Below are positions 12,786 to 22,914 of a stretch of DNA of 64,000 nucleotides, in pieces. The stretch covers positions 22,816,001-22,880,000 of the forward strand of contig OX419760.1 of the NCBI GenBank assembly GCA_948567375.1, in the 5' to 3' direction. Each line of letters opens with the position of its first letter. The stretch's first letter is position 1. A program made the position numbers and the translations under genes. The stretch is from Lunularia cruciata (lineage: Eukaryota; Streptophyta; Marchantiopsida; Lunulariales; Lunulariaceae). The notes under the pieces are model-generated. The model was not told the origin of the DNA. It made no database searches and saw only the letters and a list, made by a program, of their open reading frames with translations.

Positions 12786-13184
12786 ATTGAGAACCCAATT
12801 AAAAACATGAAAAGAAACACACATCTCTTATGATAAGTTTGCACTTGTATTAAATTACATAATTCCTTAATCAATAAATTTGATATGTAGAAGGACCAAT
12901 AATTCTTTTCAAAGGAGGCTAAGGTTGATTCTGAAGCTCATGAAGTTGATTGTAAGGATGATCACCATAAAGAAGAAACTAGGTAGTTATGATGGAAAAT
13001 TGCCTTGTATTAAACCAAGGCTAGTGAATGTTTATAAAAAGTACCATTATAATAAATTTTTTATTTAGATGAATTTATGAAAATCTGAAATTTAGTGGAA
13101 ATTTATTTGCTTAAATTGGTCCACTCATTTTAGTGTTTTTTTTTTGCTTGTGTGTAAAGTTTTTTTTCTCATTTTAAAGGGGTC
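12786..13184. other. AT-rich flank of HARBI1-like copy 1
   Basis: No gene is seen. Short frames and T-runs only. It probably belongs to the 3' part of the transposon or its flank. Confidence 0.4.
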
Positions 13185-13340
13185 GCTCATAAGTTTATGG
13201 ACGAGTTTGCTTGATACAAGGTGGGTTTGATCAATTTGGGTAAGCTTGCTTGTTCAATTGGAGGTGGGTCTGCTTGTGGCATTTTGAGATTGCTTGTTTG
13301 CTGTTGGATTTGCTTGTCTATTGAAGATGGGTTAACTTTG
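13185..13340 (+). repeat. degenerate 20-21-bp minisatellite, locus 1
   Basis: Recurring TTTGCTTG cores with GGATTTGCTTGT-like variants, spaced roughly 20-25 bases. Same unit, in this orientation, as the arrays near 54.2 and 59.4 kb, and the reverse complement of those near 21.8, 26.5 and 61.1 kb. It lies on the 3' side of HARBI1-like copy 1. Confidence 0.5.
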
Positions 13341-13949
13341 CTTTGTTGGGTTTTATTGTAGTTCTAAAAAATGGTGAGTTTTGCAAATGTGAAGATCTGA
13401 TGCAAATTGCAAATTGGAGTTACATATTTTGAATTTGTGTGATAATTTTATCTTTAGCCATTGAAGAATAAGCTAAAATTTTTTCCCTAATTTATAAATT
13501 TCACACATTGAATTTATAGATACATTTATATATGTTTATATATTTCTCAAGCAATTAAGCAGAGTATATGATGATAGGGAAAAGTACAAGCAATCAAGCA
13601 TAGTAAGTATAGACATATGCAAGTAGTAGAGGAGCCAAGAGAAGAGCAATCAAGCAACCAATAAAAGAGAAAACACCAATTTGAGAAGGGACAAGGAATT
13701 ACATATGTGAAAAGGGTGCAAATTCAAAATGTAATTTGAGCTCAAGAGAGGTAAGGGTAGAATGGCAGAACGTGCTAAAAATTGAGGAGAAGGTTGACCA
13801 TAGTAATGTAATTGTTGAAATTGATAGCTATTTAATTGAATTGAAAAGGAATCCCTCATAATTTTTGGCTCACAAAGTGAATTGAGAGCCAAAAATTAGG
13901 GGAGAGGAGAGGGATAAAGACAAATTTTGAGAGAAAGAGAGAGAGTGTG

Positions 13950-14285
13950 TGTAATCAAATAGCTAGACACATGATCTAGAGATGAAATTTGGTTTGGTAA
14001 CATCTAGGAGTATGTTATACATGATGGACTAAGTAGATCAGACAAAGGTATCACCAAAAGAGTACTTCTTCTAATAGGCCAAAAACCAAAACATGCTTGA
14101 AGACTTCAGAATAAATAGCTAGACATATGACCTAAAGGTAGAATTTGGATGGGTGACATCTGGAAGGATGGTTCACATAATGGATGAAGTAGATCTAGTA
14201 AAGGTATCACCAAAAGAGCACTTTTACTAATAGAGAAAAAACCAAAATAGGCCTGAAAATTGGAGGCAATTTTAAAGGCTTGGAG
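13950..14285 (-). mobile_element. truncated LTR of the TGTAATAC family (copy E)
   Basis: The left end reads TGTAATCAAATAGCTAGAC, matching the reverse complement of the family's 3' end. Two of the family's ~150-bp internal repeats follow, recognisable by GGTATCACCAAAAGAG twice. Similarity stops just before the copia LTR at 14303, so only the 3' half of the LTR is present. Confidence 0.7.
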
Positions 14286-14302
14286 AGAGAATGAGAAGAG
14301 AA

Positions 14303-14927
14303 TGTCAAAGAACACAAGGATTAGACCAACAATCCAAGACTATCCATAGTAGATGTAAAAGATCCAAGACCAAGGAGAGAAATAGAAGAATGGAAGATCA
14401 CATTGGGACACTTGAATGAGTGAAACTCCGAATGCCTAGCTTGAGCTTTAGCTTTGGTATTTATAAGGAGCATACAAGGCTCTTAACAAGCTTCTCAAGA
14501 AGCTTCCTTGAGCCACTTTCTTGGAGTGTAAGCCAAGTTAACTAGCAAGCTTCTCAAGAAGCTTCCTTCTAGAAGCCACTTACTTGGCATCCAAGCTAAG
14601 CTAGTTAGAAGCTTCTAGAAGCTACCTACTTGGGGTGCAAGCTAAGGTAGCCAAGAAGCTTCCCAAGGAGCTTCTTAGATACTTCTAGGCTAATTTGTCA
14701 TATTTACTACTTTGTTAGCCATAACTAACTTCATCACTAAACTCCATATTGTTACAACAGATCAAGAGAGTGTATGTGTGTACAAGGAAGGCAAGCAAGA
14801 ATAATACATAGAGAGTAACTACTCTCATGTATATATAGTATATATGTATATCCTAATCCTTATTACATCTACACAATGAGAACAAGTCACTAACTTAGTC
14901 ACTACAAGCTTGGGAATAATATCAACA
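14303..14927 (-). repeat. 3' LTR of the copia element (enlarged by an insertion)
   Basis: Matches the 5' LTR in two blocks (14303-14345 and about 14765-14927), including the shared phrases around GTGTACAAGGAAGG and CACTACAAGCTTG. The 3' LTR is about 430 bp longer because of the extra block 14354-14759. On the minus strand it starts TGTTGATATTATTCCC, directly after the polypurine tract, and carries a TATATATA promoter-like stretch near 14830-14850. Confidence 0.8.
14354..14759 (-). mobile_element. probable solo LTR with heat-shock-element-like cluster, inside the 3' LTR
   Basis: On the minus strand it starts TGTTGTAACAATATGG and ends GGATCTTTTACA, giving TG...CA ends, and it is absent from the 5' LTR. 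A good TATA box (minus strand CCTTATAAATACC, near 14465) lies downstream of a cluster of GAAnnTTC units between about 14490 and 14680, including a perfect three-unit site GAAGCTTCTAGAAGC at 14608-14622. A target duplication is not evident (flanks GTAGA and GATCA). It may instead be a segment lost from the 5' LTR, but the internal LTR-like layout favours an insertion. Confidence 0.5.
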
Positions 14928-14993
14928 CTCCTCCTCTAGTACAACTCAATGTCATGTATACGGAGGCAAAGTCTAAAAGTCTCAAACCTATCT

Positions 14994-16350
14994 CTAGATA
15001 AAAGCCTTGGTGAAAATATCAGCTATTTGCTCTCCTATGCCAACAAAATTAAGTCCAATCTGCACTGCTAGAACCTTCTCCCCAACAAAGTGATAGTGCA
15101 CCTCAATGTGCTTAGTCCTAGTATGTAAAACTAGATTACTAGCTAACTTAATGCTACTTCTATTATCTATGTATAATACAATGTGAAATAAACAATTCAT
15201 ACCAATATCAAAAGCAAACTCCAAATCCAATCAACTTCACAAGTCACATTGGTGGCTCCATGATACTCTACCTCAATGGATGACAAAGATACAATTGGTT
15301 GCTTCTTAGAAGCCTAACTCACAATGGCACTCCCAAGTTCAAATGTATACCTTGAAGTAGATCTCTTGTCAAGGACACTCCCTACCCAATTTCATCAATG
15401 TAATCATGTAGCACCAATGATCCACCAAATGTGTAGTGAAGGCCAAACTACAAAGTGAACTTCATATATTGGAAAATATGCTTGATAGCCTCAAAGTGAG
15501 CATAGTGATTGCATGAACTGGTTGACAATTGCAACCACATATTTCAGGTCAGGTCTAGTGAGAGTCAAATAGATGAGACTACCTACTATCTGCCTATATC
15601 CATGAAGATCAATGAGCAACTCACGGTCATCAATACCCAAGTGATGGTTATGCTCCAAAGGTGTAGTCATGCTTACACTTCAATAGGCCAAATCTCTTTA
15701 GCATATTAATGACACAATGATGCTGTACAAGCCACATATCCTATCCATCCATAATAAACTCCACACTTAAGAAATATCTAAAGCAACCTAGATCTTGCAT
15801 CTCAAACTAGGCCTTTAAGTACTCCTTAAGATGAGACACTAGCTTCTCACAACTACTAATGATAATGATTATTAATTCCTGATATGTTTCCCTTGAAACA
15901 TACAAGGTAGGATCATAAGGCAAAATAGAAAATACCCACAAGCTACTAAGAAGGAAGTAATCTTTGCATACAAAGCCTTGGGTGCTTGCTTCAAGCCATA
16001 TAGAGCTATTTGCAACTTGCAAACTCAAGATGGAAATTGTTGATCCTCAAAACTAGGTGGTTGCACCATGAATACCTCCTTCTCAAGATCACCATTGAGA
16101 AATACATTCTTGAAGTCCATATGGTGTAACTTCTATCCTTGCTGAATTGCAATTGCAACCATTATACGATTGGTTGCCATCTTGGCAACAAGACTATGTC
16201 TCATCATAGTTCATGCCAAATTGCCGAGCATAACCTTTTGCCACCAAGCATGCCTTTTACCTACTCATAGAGCCATCAGAATTATGTGTGATATAAAAGG
16301 CACATCTACAATTGATAGCCTTATGATAAGAAGGTAGATCCACCAACTTC
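14994..16350 (-). pseudogene. copia reverse transcriptase and RNase H remains
   Basis: Minus-strand fragments give the copia RT in order: LVAKGYARQFGMNYDET (near 16190-16250), MDFKNVFLNGDLE, then the GLKQAP-like region and YDPTLYVS (near 15900), FEMQDLG with YFL (near 15790), and the RNase H/C-terminal block DNRSSIKLASN, TRTKHIEVHYHFV and IADIFTKAF (14994-15180). Several frameshifts and stops separate the blocks. Part of the old copia element; no function remains. Confidence 0.85.
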
Positions 16351-16499
16351 CATGTGTGCTGGTGGTAGAGAGCAACAAGTTGTGCTTGCATGGTAATAAC
16401 CCATTGTTCTTGTTGTAGAGCCTCTCCCAAGGTAGCTAATTTGTGCTCTGCAAAATAGGAGCCATATATGCATGATGTGTAATGAGAAAACCTTCATGT

Positions 16500-17858
16500 A
16501 GAATCACCTAATATGGTGTTTCACCTATTGAGATTGTCTTGGACCAGGTACTTGATTGGTCACCTCCCCTTGTGTGGCTTTTGATGTAGTAGAGAGATTC
16601 ACTAAGATGACATCTTTTATACAAGTATTGTGCATAAAGGCAAGCATGTATTGGAAGATGAGTCTATCATCCTTGTTGGTACAAACTCCATCCAAAGTAG
16701 ATATAATAGTAAAGCCACAACCTCCTGAACTTTATGATTGGGGTGTAGACAAAACAATCTTTCTAGGTCCCCCAATAGACATAGTGGAAAACAACCACAA
16801 AAAATGTATTTCTTGGGCCCTCAATAGGTGGTATAGAAAACCAAACAGTGGGAGCTAACACACACCAAGAGGCTAGCTTAGATTATCAAAGATAACATCC
16901 CTACTAACATATACCTTCTATATTGTGGGACTATAACATCTATACCTTTTGGAATCTAGAGCATATTTAAGGAAAATGCAGTTCTCAGCCTTTGGATCTA
17001 ACTTTGCTCTTACACTTCTCATCAAGAATGTGTACATAATAAATACAACCAAAGACCTTGAGGAAGGAATAGTCAAGCTTACTTCCTATAAATGCTCCAA
17101 AGGTGTACATGATTGAACTACAACTATTAGTGTGTGATTCATCAAATATATTGCACATGAAACAACTTCAGCCCAACTTCACCTTGGCCATGTGCTTCTT
17201 GTTAAGCGTGGTATGGTATTGCCTCATCTATGTGACTATTATTTTGCTTTTCAACTCCATTATATTGTGGATTGTAGGCATACATCTTTTGTCTCAAGAT
17301 ACCCTAATTTCTCAAGTATTGGTTAAATTCCAAAGAAAGGAACCCTCCATCTCTATCAGGTCTCAACTAAAGGACACTAGAACCAAATTGCTTCTCTATT
17401 AGTCTTTGGAAAGTCTGAAATGATGAAAGGACTTCTATGGAAGTCTTACTTTTTAGAAAGTAGACCAAAATGTAGCAAGAGTAGTCATCAATAAGAGACA
17501 CAAAGTAATGACAACCCCTTGAGCTTGGTTTAGAAGCAGTCCATACATCAACATGAGCCAATTGAAGGAGTTTACTAGCACATCTACCTTGAATCTTAAA
17601 GGACTTTCTAGCATGCTTGCCAAACTAACATGCTTTGCATATGGTAAAAGTATCAATCAAAATAAGTTTGGGCAACCTAGTGACCAAACCAAAGGAGGGA
17701 AGATTCTTCAACCTTTGGAGGTTCATATGCACAACTTGCTTGTGCCAAATAGCAATGTAAGGCACTATTGGACCACTCTATTCATACATGAAAAATTGCA
17801 ACGGAGGTATAGAAGCATCAAGCTTAAAACAATCTGCCATTCTTACTAGCTTGTGCTC
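16500..17858 (-). pseudogene. copia integrase remains
   Basis: On the minus strand the GAG-pre-integrase zinc region appears at about 17560-17760 (LWHKQVVHMNLQRLKNLP, then ICKAC and GKHARKSFK). It is followed by the integrase core start HVDVWTASKPSSRGCHYFVS and LIDDYSCYILVYFLKS (17390-17555). The rest of the core, down to 16500, is heavily frameshifted. The upstream end is cut by the LTR insertion at 17864. Confidence 0.8.
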
Positions 17859-17863
17859 TAAGG

Positions 17864-19094
17864 TGTAATATCATTAGCTAGATATATTATCTAGAGATGG
17901 AAATTAGCTTGGTGATATCTTGAGGGATGTTATATATGATGGTCTAAGTATATTAGAAAGAAGTGTTACAAAAAGAGTACTTCCACTAATAGTGCAAAGA
18001 TTGAAAACACCTTGAAAACTTCCAAGCTAATTTTGGAGGCCTAATGTAATACTCCGAGGACAAGAGAAGAGAGAAAACACAGATTGCACACTCAAACCTT
18101 CGATGCCCCAAGGGAGCACCTTCTCTTTATTATATAGACAAAGAGGATCTCCTCCAAGGAAGCTCCACCATAGGATTAGGGACATAGATAGGTGACATGT
18201 CAGCAAGCTCCACCCTTGGATTACTGACTGGGATGGGTGACCTGTCTGGTCTAGGTCCTATCTGGTTGGTCAAACGAGCTTTGACCGGAGGGAATCTTTT
18301 AGGGAATCTTCCTGTAGGAATCTCAGAATCACATGAGTAAGGTACCGTTGGAAAGCTCTCGACGAGACAAACCAGGGGGGAGGGAAAGGCCAGCCTTTCC
18401 TCCGTTGGGGGGGGGGAATCTGCACATTTTCGAGGCCTAATTCATCCGTTTAGGCCTCCGAAATTGCCTTCAAAGATTTCAGGCATATTTCGGTTCCTAC
18501 TCTATTAGTAGAAGTCCCCTTTTGGTGATACCTCTTTCTGATCTGTTTAGTCCATCATGTGTAACATCCTTCCAGATGTTACCAAACCAATTCTCACCTT
18601 TAAATCATATGTCTAGCTATTGGTTCTAAGGTTCTCAAGTCTATTTCGGTTTCTGCCCTATTAGTAGAAGTACTCTTTTGGTGATACTTCTATCTGATCT
18701 ATTTTGACCGTCATGTATAACATCATTCTAGATGTTACCAAACCAAATTTCACATCTAGATCATATGGCTAACCCTTGGTATTACACCTAAATAGATGAA
18801 TTAGAACTCAAAAAAATTAAAAATCCTTGTTTTAAAAAGGAAATGCAATTCCATCTCCACCCAAGTTTGTCTCATTGAGAGCTTTCTAATGGTACCTCAC
18901 CCATGCTGTTCTTCACTTCCTACAAGAAGATTCTCCAAAGATTCCCTTTGGTCAAACTTGCTTGTCCAACCAAATAGGACAAGGATTGACATGTCATCAA
19001 TCTATGTATATGATCCAAGGATACAACTCCCTTTGAGTGGATCGTCTTTGCTATATAATAAAGACAAGATGCTCCTTTGGGGATCGGAGTATTA
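17864..19094 (-). mobile_element. LTR of the TGTAATAC family, minus strand (copy D), interrupted by copy A
   Basis: The left end TGTAATATCATTAGC and right end GATCGGAGTATTA are the reverse complement of the family's termini. It carries a single ~150-bp internal repeat and is split at 18044/18787 by copy A. It sits between the copia integrase and protease remains, so it inserted into the copia element. The left flank is TAAGG and the right end reads TATTAAGA, so the last bases and target duplication are eroded. Confidence 0.75.
18045..18786 (+). mobile_element. solo LTR of the TGTAATAC family (copy A), 742 bp
   Basis: Starts TGTAATACTCCGAGG and ends CTTGGTATTACA. An exact 5-bp duplication, CCTAA, flanks it (18040-18044 and 18787-18791). 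A TATA-like TTATTATATAGAC lies about 85 bp in. Near the 3' end are two ~150-bp direct repeats (about 18479-18634 and 18635-18786), each containing TTTTGGTGATAC and TCTAGCTAT-like phrases. No internal coding region, so it is a solo LTR or a very small LTR element. It retains more CpG than copies B and C. Confidence 0.85.
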
Positions 19095-19299
19095 AGAAAT
19101 GAAGCCTAATGTTTCTCTTATGTTTCTCATAGGGTTTCTCTTGTCCTCAGAACATTACATAAGGTTACCATCAACATCCTCAATAAAGAATCAATCTTTT
19201 ATGAAGTGTACTTGCATACCTTGCTTTACCAACTGTCCTATATGTAGCAATTTTCTTGAAATGGTAGGCAGGAACATGGAGAACATTTTGCAATCCTTC

Positions 19300-20531
19300 G
19301 AATGAAGAATGTGTATAAAGAGAAAAATATGACCTATATGCTTAATCTAGTACTTATTTTTGTCTCCTATCACCATGTATTGTGGCATGTCCACAAGATA
19401 AAAGGTAGTAAACTACTCTTGATGTGGTGTCATGTGGGTAGTGGCACCCAAATCAATCACACAATCAACTTCAGGCTAGAATATTGCACAACTATGATGA
19501 GTGACTACTAAAAATTTCTCTTGGTCTTTTATGCAAGCATAACCTTGTTGCTTGTAGTGGTCATTCTACTTCTTGAAGCGAAATAAGCAATATGCCCTTG
19601 CTAGTGATAGTAGCTATAGTTACCAAAAGTTCATTGTCTATTTTGTCCCCCTAGTATTCTACATTTGTTATTGCAATGTTCCATGTCCACCACTAACTTG
19701 ATTGCAAGCATTGAAATGTACACCATAACACCACCTCTTGTAGCATTCTTGCCTTGATACCTACCTCAAAATCCTTAAATACTTGCAAAATACAAGCTTG
19801 TTGAGACATTGGATGAAGAAGAGCTAGCACTTTGCAACAATTGCACTTCCTTACCAAGTACCATTGCAACCAACTCATCCTACTTTAGAAGTGACTCTTG
19901 AGTAGAAATAATATCATGGATTTTTTGTAGTTTGGTATTAGACCCTGCAATGTACCTTTTATTAGCAGAATTGGATCAATTACCACAAAGGCAAGTTGAT
20001 CCACCAAGCTCTTCATGTGGTTAACTTAATTGTTAATGCACATTGAACCTTTCTTAGCCATATTGAATTATTGTAGCAATTGCAATTTCTTGGCCTCTAT
20101 TTGGACAAAAGAAGTTGGCCAGAGCATCCCAAGCCATCTTGGGCAAAGTGAGGTCTTTAATGTGACCTACCATTGATGATGAAACAAAAAATGCAATGTA
20201 ATGGAGTGCTTGAAACAATCTATGCGCCCATGTTGCATGCGTTGCTTCCAATATTGCATCACCAATAGTCATAATTGGTTCTATCTCCTCCTTTGCCACC
20301 CCATAACCCCAAAGTAACATATGCATGAAAATTTCCAAATAGTCCAATTGAGCTTGTTGAGCTTCTCTCCATGATCTTGATCTCTCCAATGATCCATTGA
20401 TCTCCCACTAACTCCACCATTATTACAATTGTAGCACTTGTATTTGCAAGAAAAATCAAGAAACTCTCCAACAATATATACAAACCCAACATTCTATTCG
20501 CATATTGATGGAAACACATAGTTTGACACAT
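19300..20531 (-). pseudogene. copia gag, zinc knuckle and protease remains
   Basis: The gag block at 20054-20389 contains WREAQQAQLDYLEIFMHMLL and WAHRLFQALHYI, typical of the UBN2/copia gag helical core. A degenerate CCHC knuckle lies near 19565-19620 (Y-S-Y-Y-H, then GHIAYFA), with its cysteines replaced and a stop inside. The protease active-site block reads VIDLGATTHMTP near 19420-19465, where the family normally has D-[ST]-G-A. All are minus strand and broken. Confidence 0.8.
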
Positions 20532-21031
20532 GGAGTCGGGGAAACATTATTTCTCAAAAGTAACCTTGCGTAGTATTGTAGCTAAAAATTGCAAAACAAC
20601 TCCAATTCAACTTGAAAATCAATTTGAATTGGACTTTTTTATAGATTGAATGATAGATTGTGGATTTGTGGAAAATTTGCCTTTGGTTTGATCAAAATTA
20701 CCTATAGTCCCAAAGAATGTCATTTGGCCCTCAAAATTAACTGGAGAAGTTCCTAGAAGGCATTACTAATGGCATAAAGACCTCCAAAAGTCACAAAAAT
20801 TAGATGTTTACTAAATTCAATGCTTTTGAACAAGACATGTTTATAATTTGGGTGCATCAAATTTGGGCAAAAACTGCAATCTTGACCTCCAAAATTACAA
20901 TTTTAGATAAAAAATAGCACAATCAAAAATTCCAATCACATCAATAGAATCCCTTAACTCTCAAGTTTCTTTCCCCCAACTTTCTCCAAGTACACACACC
21001 TTGACTCAAGCTCTCACTTGCTTTGATATCA

Positions 21032-21225
21032 TATCAAAGAATACAAGGAGTGGACCAACACTCCAAGACCATCCACAAGGGGTCATGAGAGAAAGTGTGC
21101 ACAAGGAAGGTAAGCAAGAATGAATAAAGAGAAGGTACTTCTCTCATGAATACATAGTATATACGTGTATCATAATACATTGTAAAGTAAGAACAATTCA
21201 CTACAAGCTTGAGATAGTATCAATA
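21032..21225 (-). repeat. 5' LTR of the copia element
   Basis: Matches the two outer blocks of the 3' LTR. The minus-strand start is eroded (TATTGATACTATC against TGTTGATATTATT). It is immediately followed on the minus strand by the primer-binding site at 21020-21031. Confidence 0.75.
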
Positions 21226-21236
21226 TAGAAAGGATA

Positions 21237-21430
21237 AAAAGGAAAAAGAAAGAGTCTATCAAATTTCTAAGAGGAAAAGAGAGAATAAGGGATAGAAAAT
21301 AGAAAGGAAGAAAACAAAAAGGAAGGAGAAGGTTAATCTAGTTTCTGAGAGAGAGGGGAGAAGGGATAGAAAGGAAGGAGAATGACTATCCAACTTTTGA
21401 AAGGAAAATAGAGGAGGAGAAAGGAATTTG
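21237..21430. repeat. purine-rich imperfect tandem repeat
   Basis: About 190 bp of GAAAGG/GAGAGA-rich DNA in which the phrase around TAGAAAGGAAG and CTATC(A/C)AA..TTT recurs two to three times at roughly 90-bp spacing. It lies next to the right end of the copia element. Confidence 0.5.
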
Positions 21431-21817
21431 AATGAGAAGATTTTGATAGTAGATATTTTGGAATATGAGAAGTGTTGGGACTCTCCCAACAATGAGTACA
21501 TCAATGAGGTTAATAGGTTCACAAACTTACAAACAATATGATCTTGATCAAGTGGAGATAACAAGACAAGATTTAGGTATGAGTTGCTATTCAAGCAATT
21601 TGGGATGTAGATCTTGATACACTAGGGCTTAAAGTTACCATTGGGTTGAAATATCCATGTCCAAATATGAGTCACTTGCCAATTGTGCTTTTGTTTTGTC
21701 AAATTGAGTCAAATTAGCTATCAAATCTTGAATTTATCCAATTTTGAATTCTCTATCAATATCCAAATCCTAAGCCCCTTGAGAAACCCTCTCCTTAACC
21801 AAATGAACCTATATCAC

Positions 21818-22135
21818 TACAAGCAAAGCCATCATCTACACAAGAAAGCCATTCTTGTCATAAGTAAATCCATCTTCCTTGTGAGTAAACCTATATCTCC
21901 GCAAGCAAAACCATATCCCCTACAAGCAAAGCCATCTTTTGTGTGACTGAATCCATCTCTCTTGCAAGCAAACCTAAATTTGTGCAAGAAAAGCCATTTC
22001 ATATGAGCAAATCCATCTCCTTGCACAAGCATTTCCAAGCTAGCATTTCTATGAGTTTTGCAAGCAAAGCCTATTTTCCTCAAGTGAAACCATCATGTCT
22101 ATGAGTGGATCCAATTTTTTAGGCAAGTAAGCCCA
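21818..22135 (-). repeat. degenerate 20-21-bp minisatellite, locus 2
   Basis: About fifteen units of the form CAAGCAAANCCATCTNNTT at 19-23-base spacing. The minus strand is open for 83 codons and reads as a seven-residue periodic peptide (for example YGFACGD, IGLLTRK, MDLLMTR). This follows from the 21-base period and is not evidence of coding. It lies just upstream of the unrecognised element at 22.9 kb. Confidence 0.7.
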
Positions 22136-22173
22136 TATTGAAGGCAAGACAACCAATGTTTTTCTGATCAAAC

Positions 22174-22911
22174 TGTAATACTCTGAGGACAAGAGAAGAG
22201 AGAAAACACAGATTTCACACTCAATCATCCGATACCCCAAAGAAGCACCTTCTTTTTATTATATAGACAAAGATCCCCTCCAAGGAAGCTCCACCATAGG
22301 ATTAGGCATATAGATAGGCGACATGTCAAAAAGCTCCACACTTGGATTACTTACTTGGATGGGTGACATGTTGGTCTTGCTTCTATCTGGTTGGTCAAAC
22401 AAGCTTTGAGCAGAGGGAATCTTTTAGGGAATCTGCCTATAGGAATCTCAGAATCACGTGGGTGAGGTAACGTTGGAAAGCTCTTGATGAGACAAAGCAG
22501 GGGGAGGGAAGGCCAGCCTTTCTTCTATTTGGGGAGGGGACATATGCACAATTTTTGAGGCCTAATTCATATATTTAGGCTTTCTTAATTGCCTTCAAAG
22601 ATTTCAGGCATATTTTGGTTCCTACTCTATTAGTAGAAGTCCCCTTTTGGTGATACCTCTTTCTTATCTATTTAGTCCATCATGTGTAACATCCTTCCAG
22701 ATATTACCAAACAAATTCTCACCTTTAAATTATATGTCTAGCTATTGGTTCTAAGGTTTTCAAGTCTATTTTGGTTTTTGCTCTATTGATAGAAGTACTC
22801 TTTTGGTGATACTTCTATCTAATCTATTTTGTACATCATATATAACATCATTCTAGATGTTACCAAACCAAATTTCACATTGAGATCATATGGCTAGCCC
22901 TTGGTATTACA
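22174..22911 (+). mobile_element. solo LTR of the TGTAATAC family (copy B), 738 bp
   Basis: Starts TGTAATACTCTGAGG and ends CTTGGTATTACA, flanked by an exact 5-bp duplication CAAAC (22169-22173 and 22912-22916). Two ~150-bp internal repeats, as in copy A. Compared with copy A many CpG sites have become TpG or CpA (CTCCGAGG to CTCTGAGG, TTTCGG to TTTTGG), the expected decay of methylated DNA. Confidence 0.85.
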
Positions 22912-22914
22912 CAA

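Larger units (their letters stand above)
14303..21225 (-). mobile_element. decayed Ty1/copia retrotransposon with nested insertions
   Basis: A complete but dead copia element on the minus strand. The 5' LTR is 21032-21225 and the 3' LTR 14303-14927. A primer-binding site (21020-21031, minus strand TGATATCAAAGC, one or two changes from the usual initiator-Met tRNA site) abuts the 5' LTR. A polypurine tract (14928-14940, minus strand AGAGGAGGAG) abuts the 3' LTR. Flanks read GAGAA on the left and TAGAA on the right, a 4/5 match to a 5-bp target duplication. Domain order on the minus strand is gag, zinc knuckle, protease, integrase, RT, RNase H, which is the copia order. Frames are full of stops. 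The interval includes later insertions at 14354-14759 and 17864-19094. Confidence 0.85.

Noticed and set aside
21832-22083. 83-codon minus-strand frame with seven-residue repeats
   Set aside because: A 21-base tandem period keeps the frame open and makes the peptide periodic; there is no start context, homology or conservation to support a protein.
21818-22135. CRISPR-like array
   Set aside because: Units are degenerate and about 20-21 bases with no constant repeat separated by unique spacers, and the window is a eukaryotic nuclear genome.
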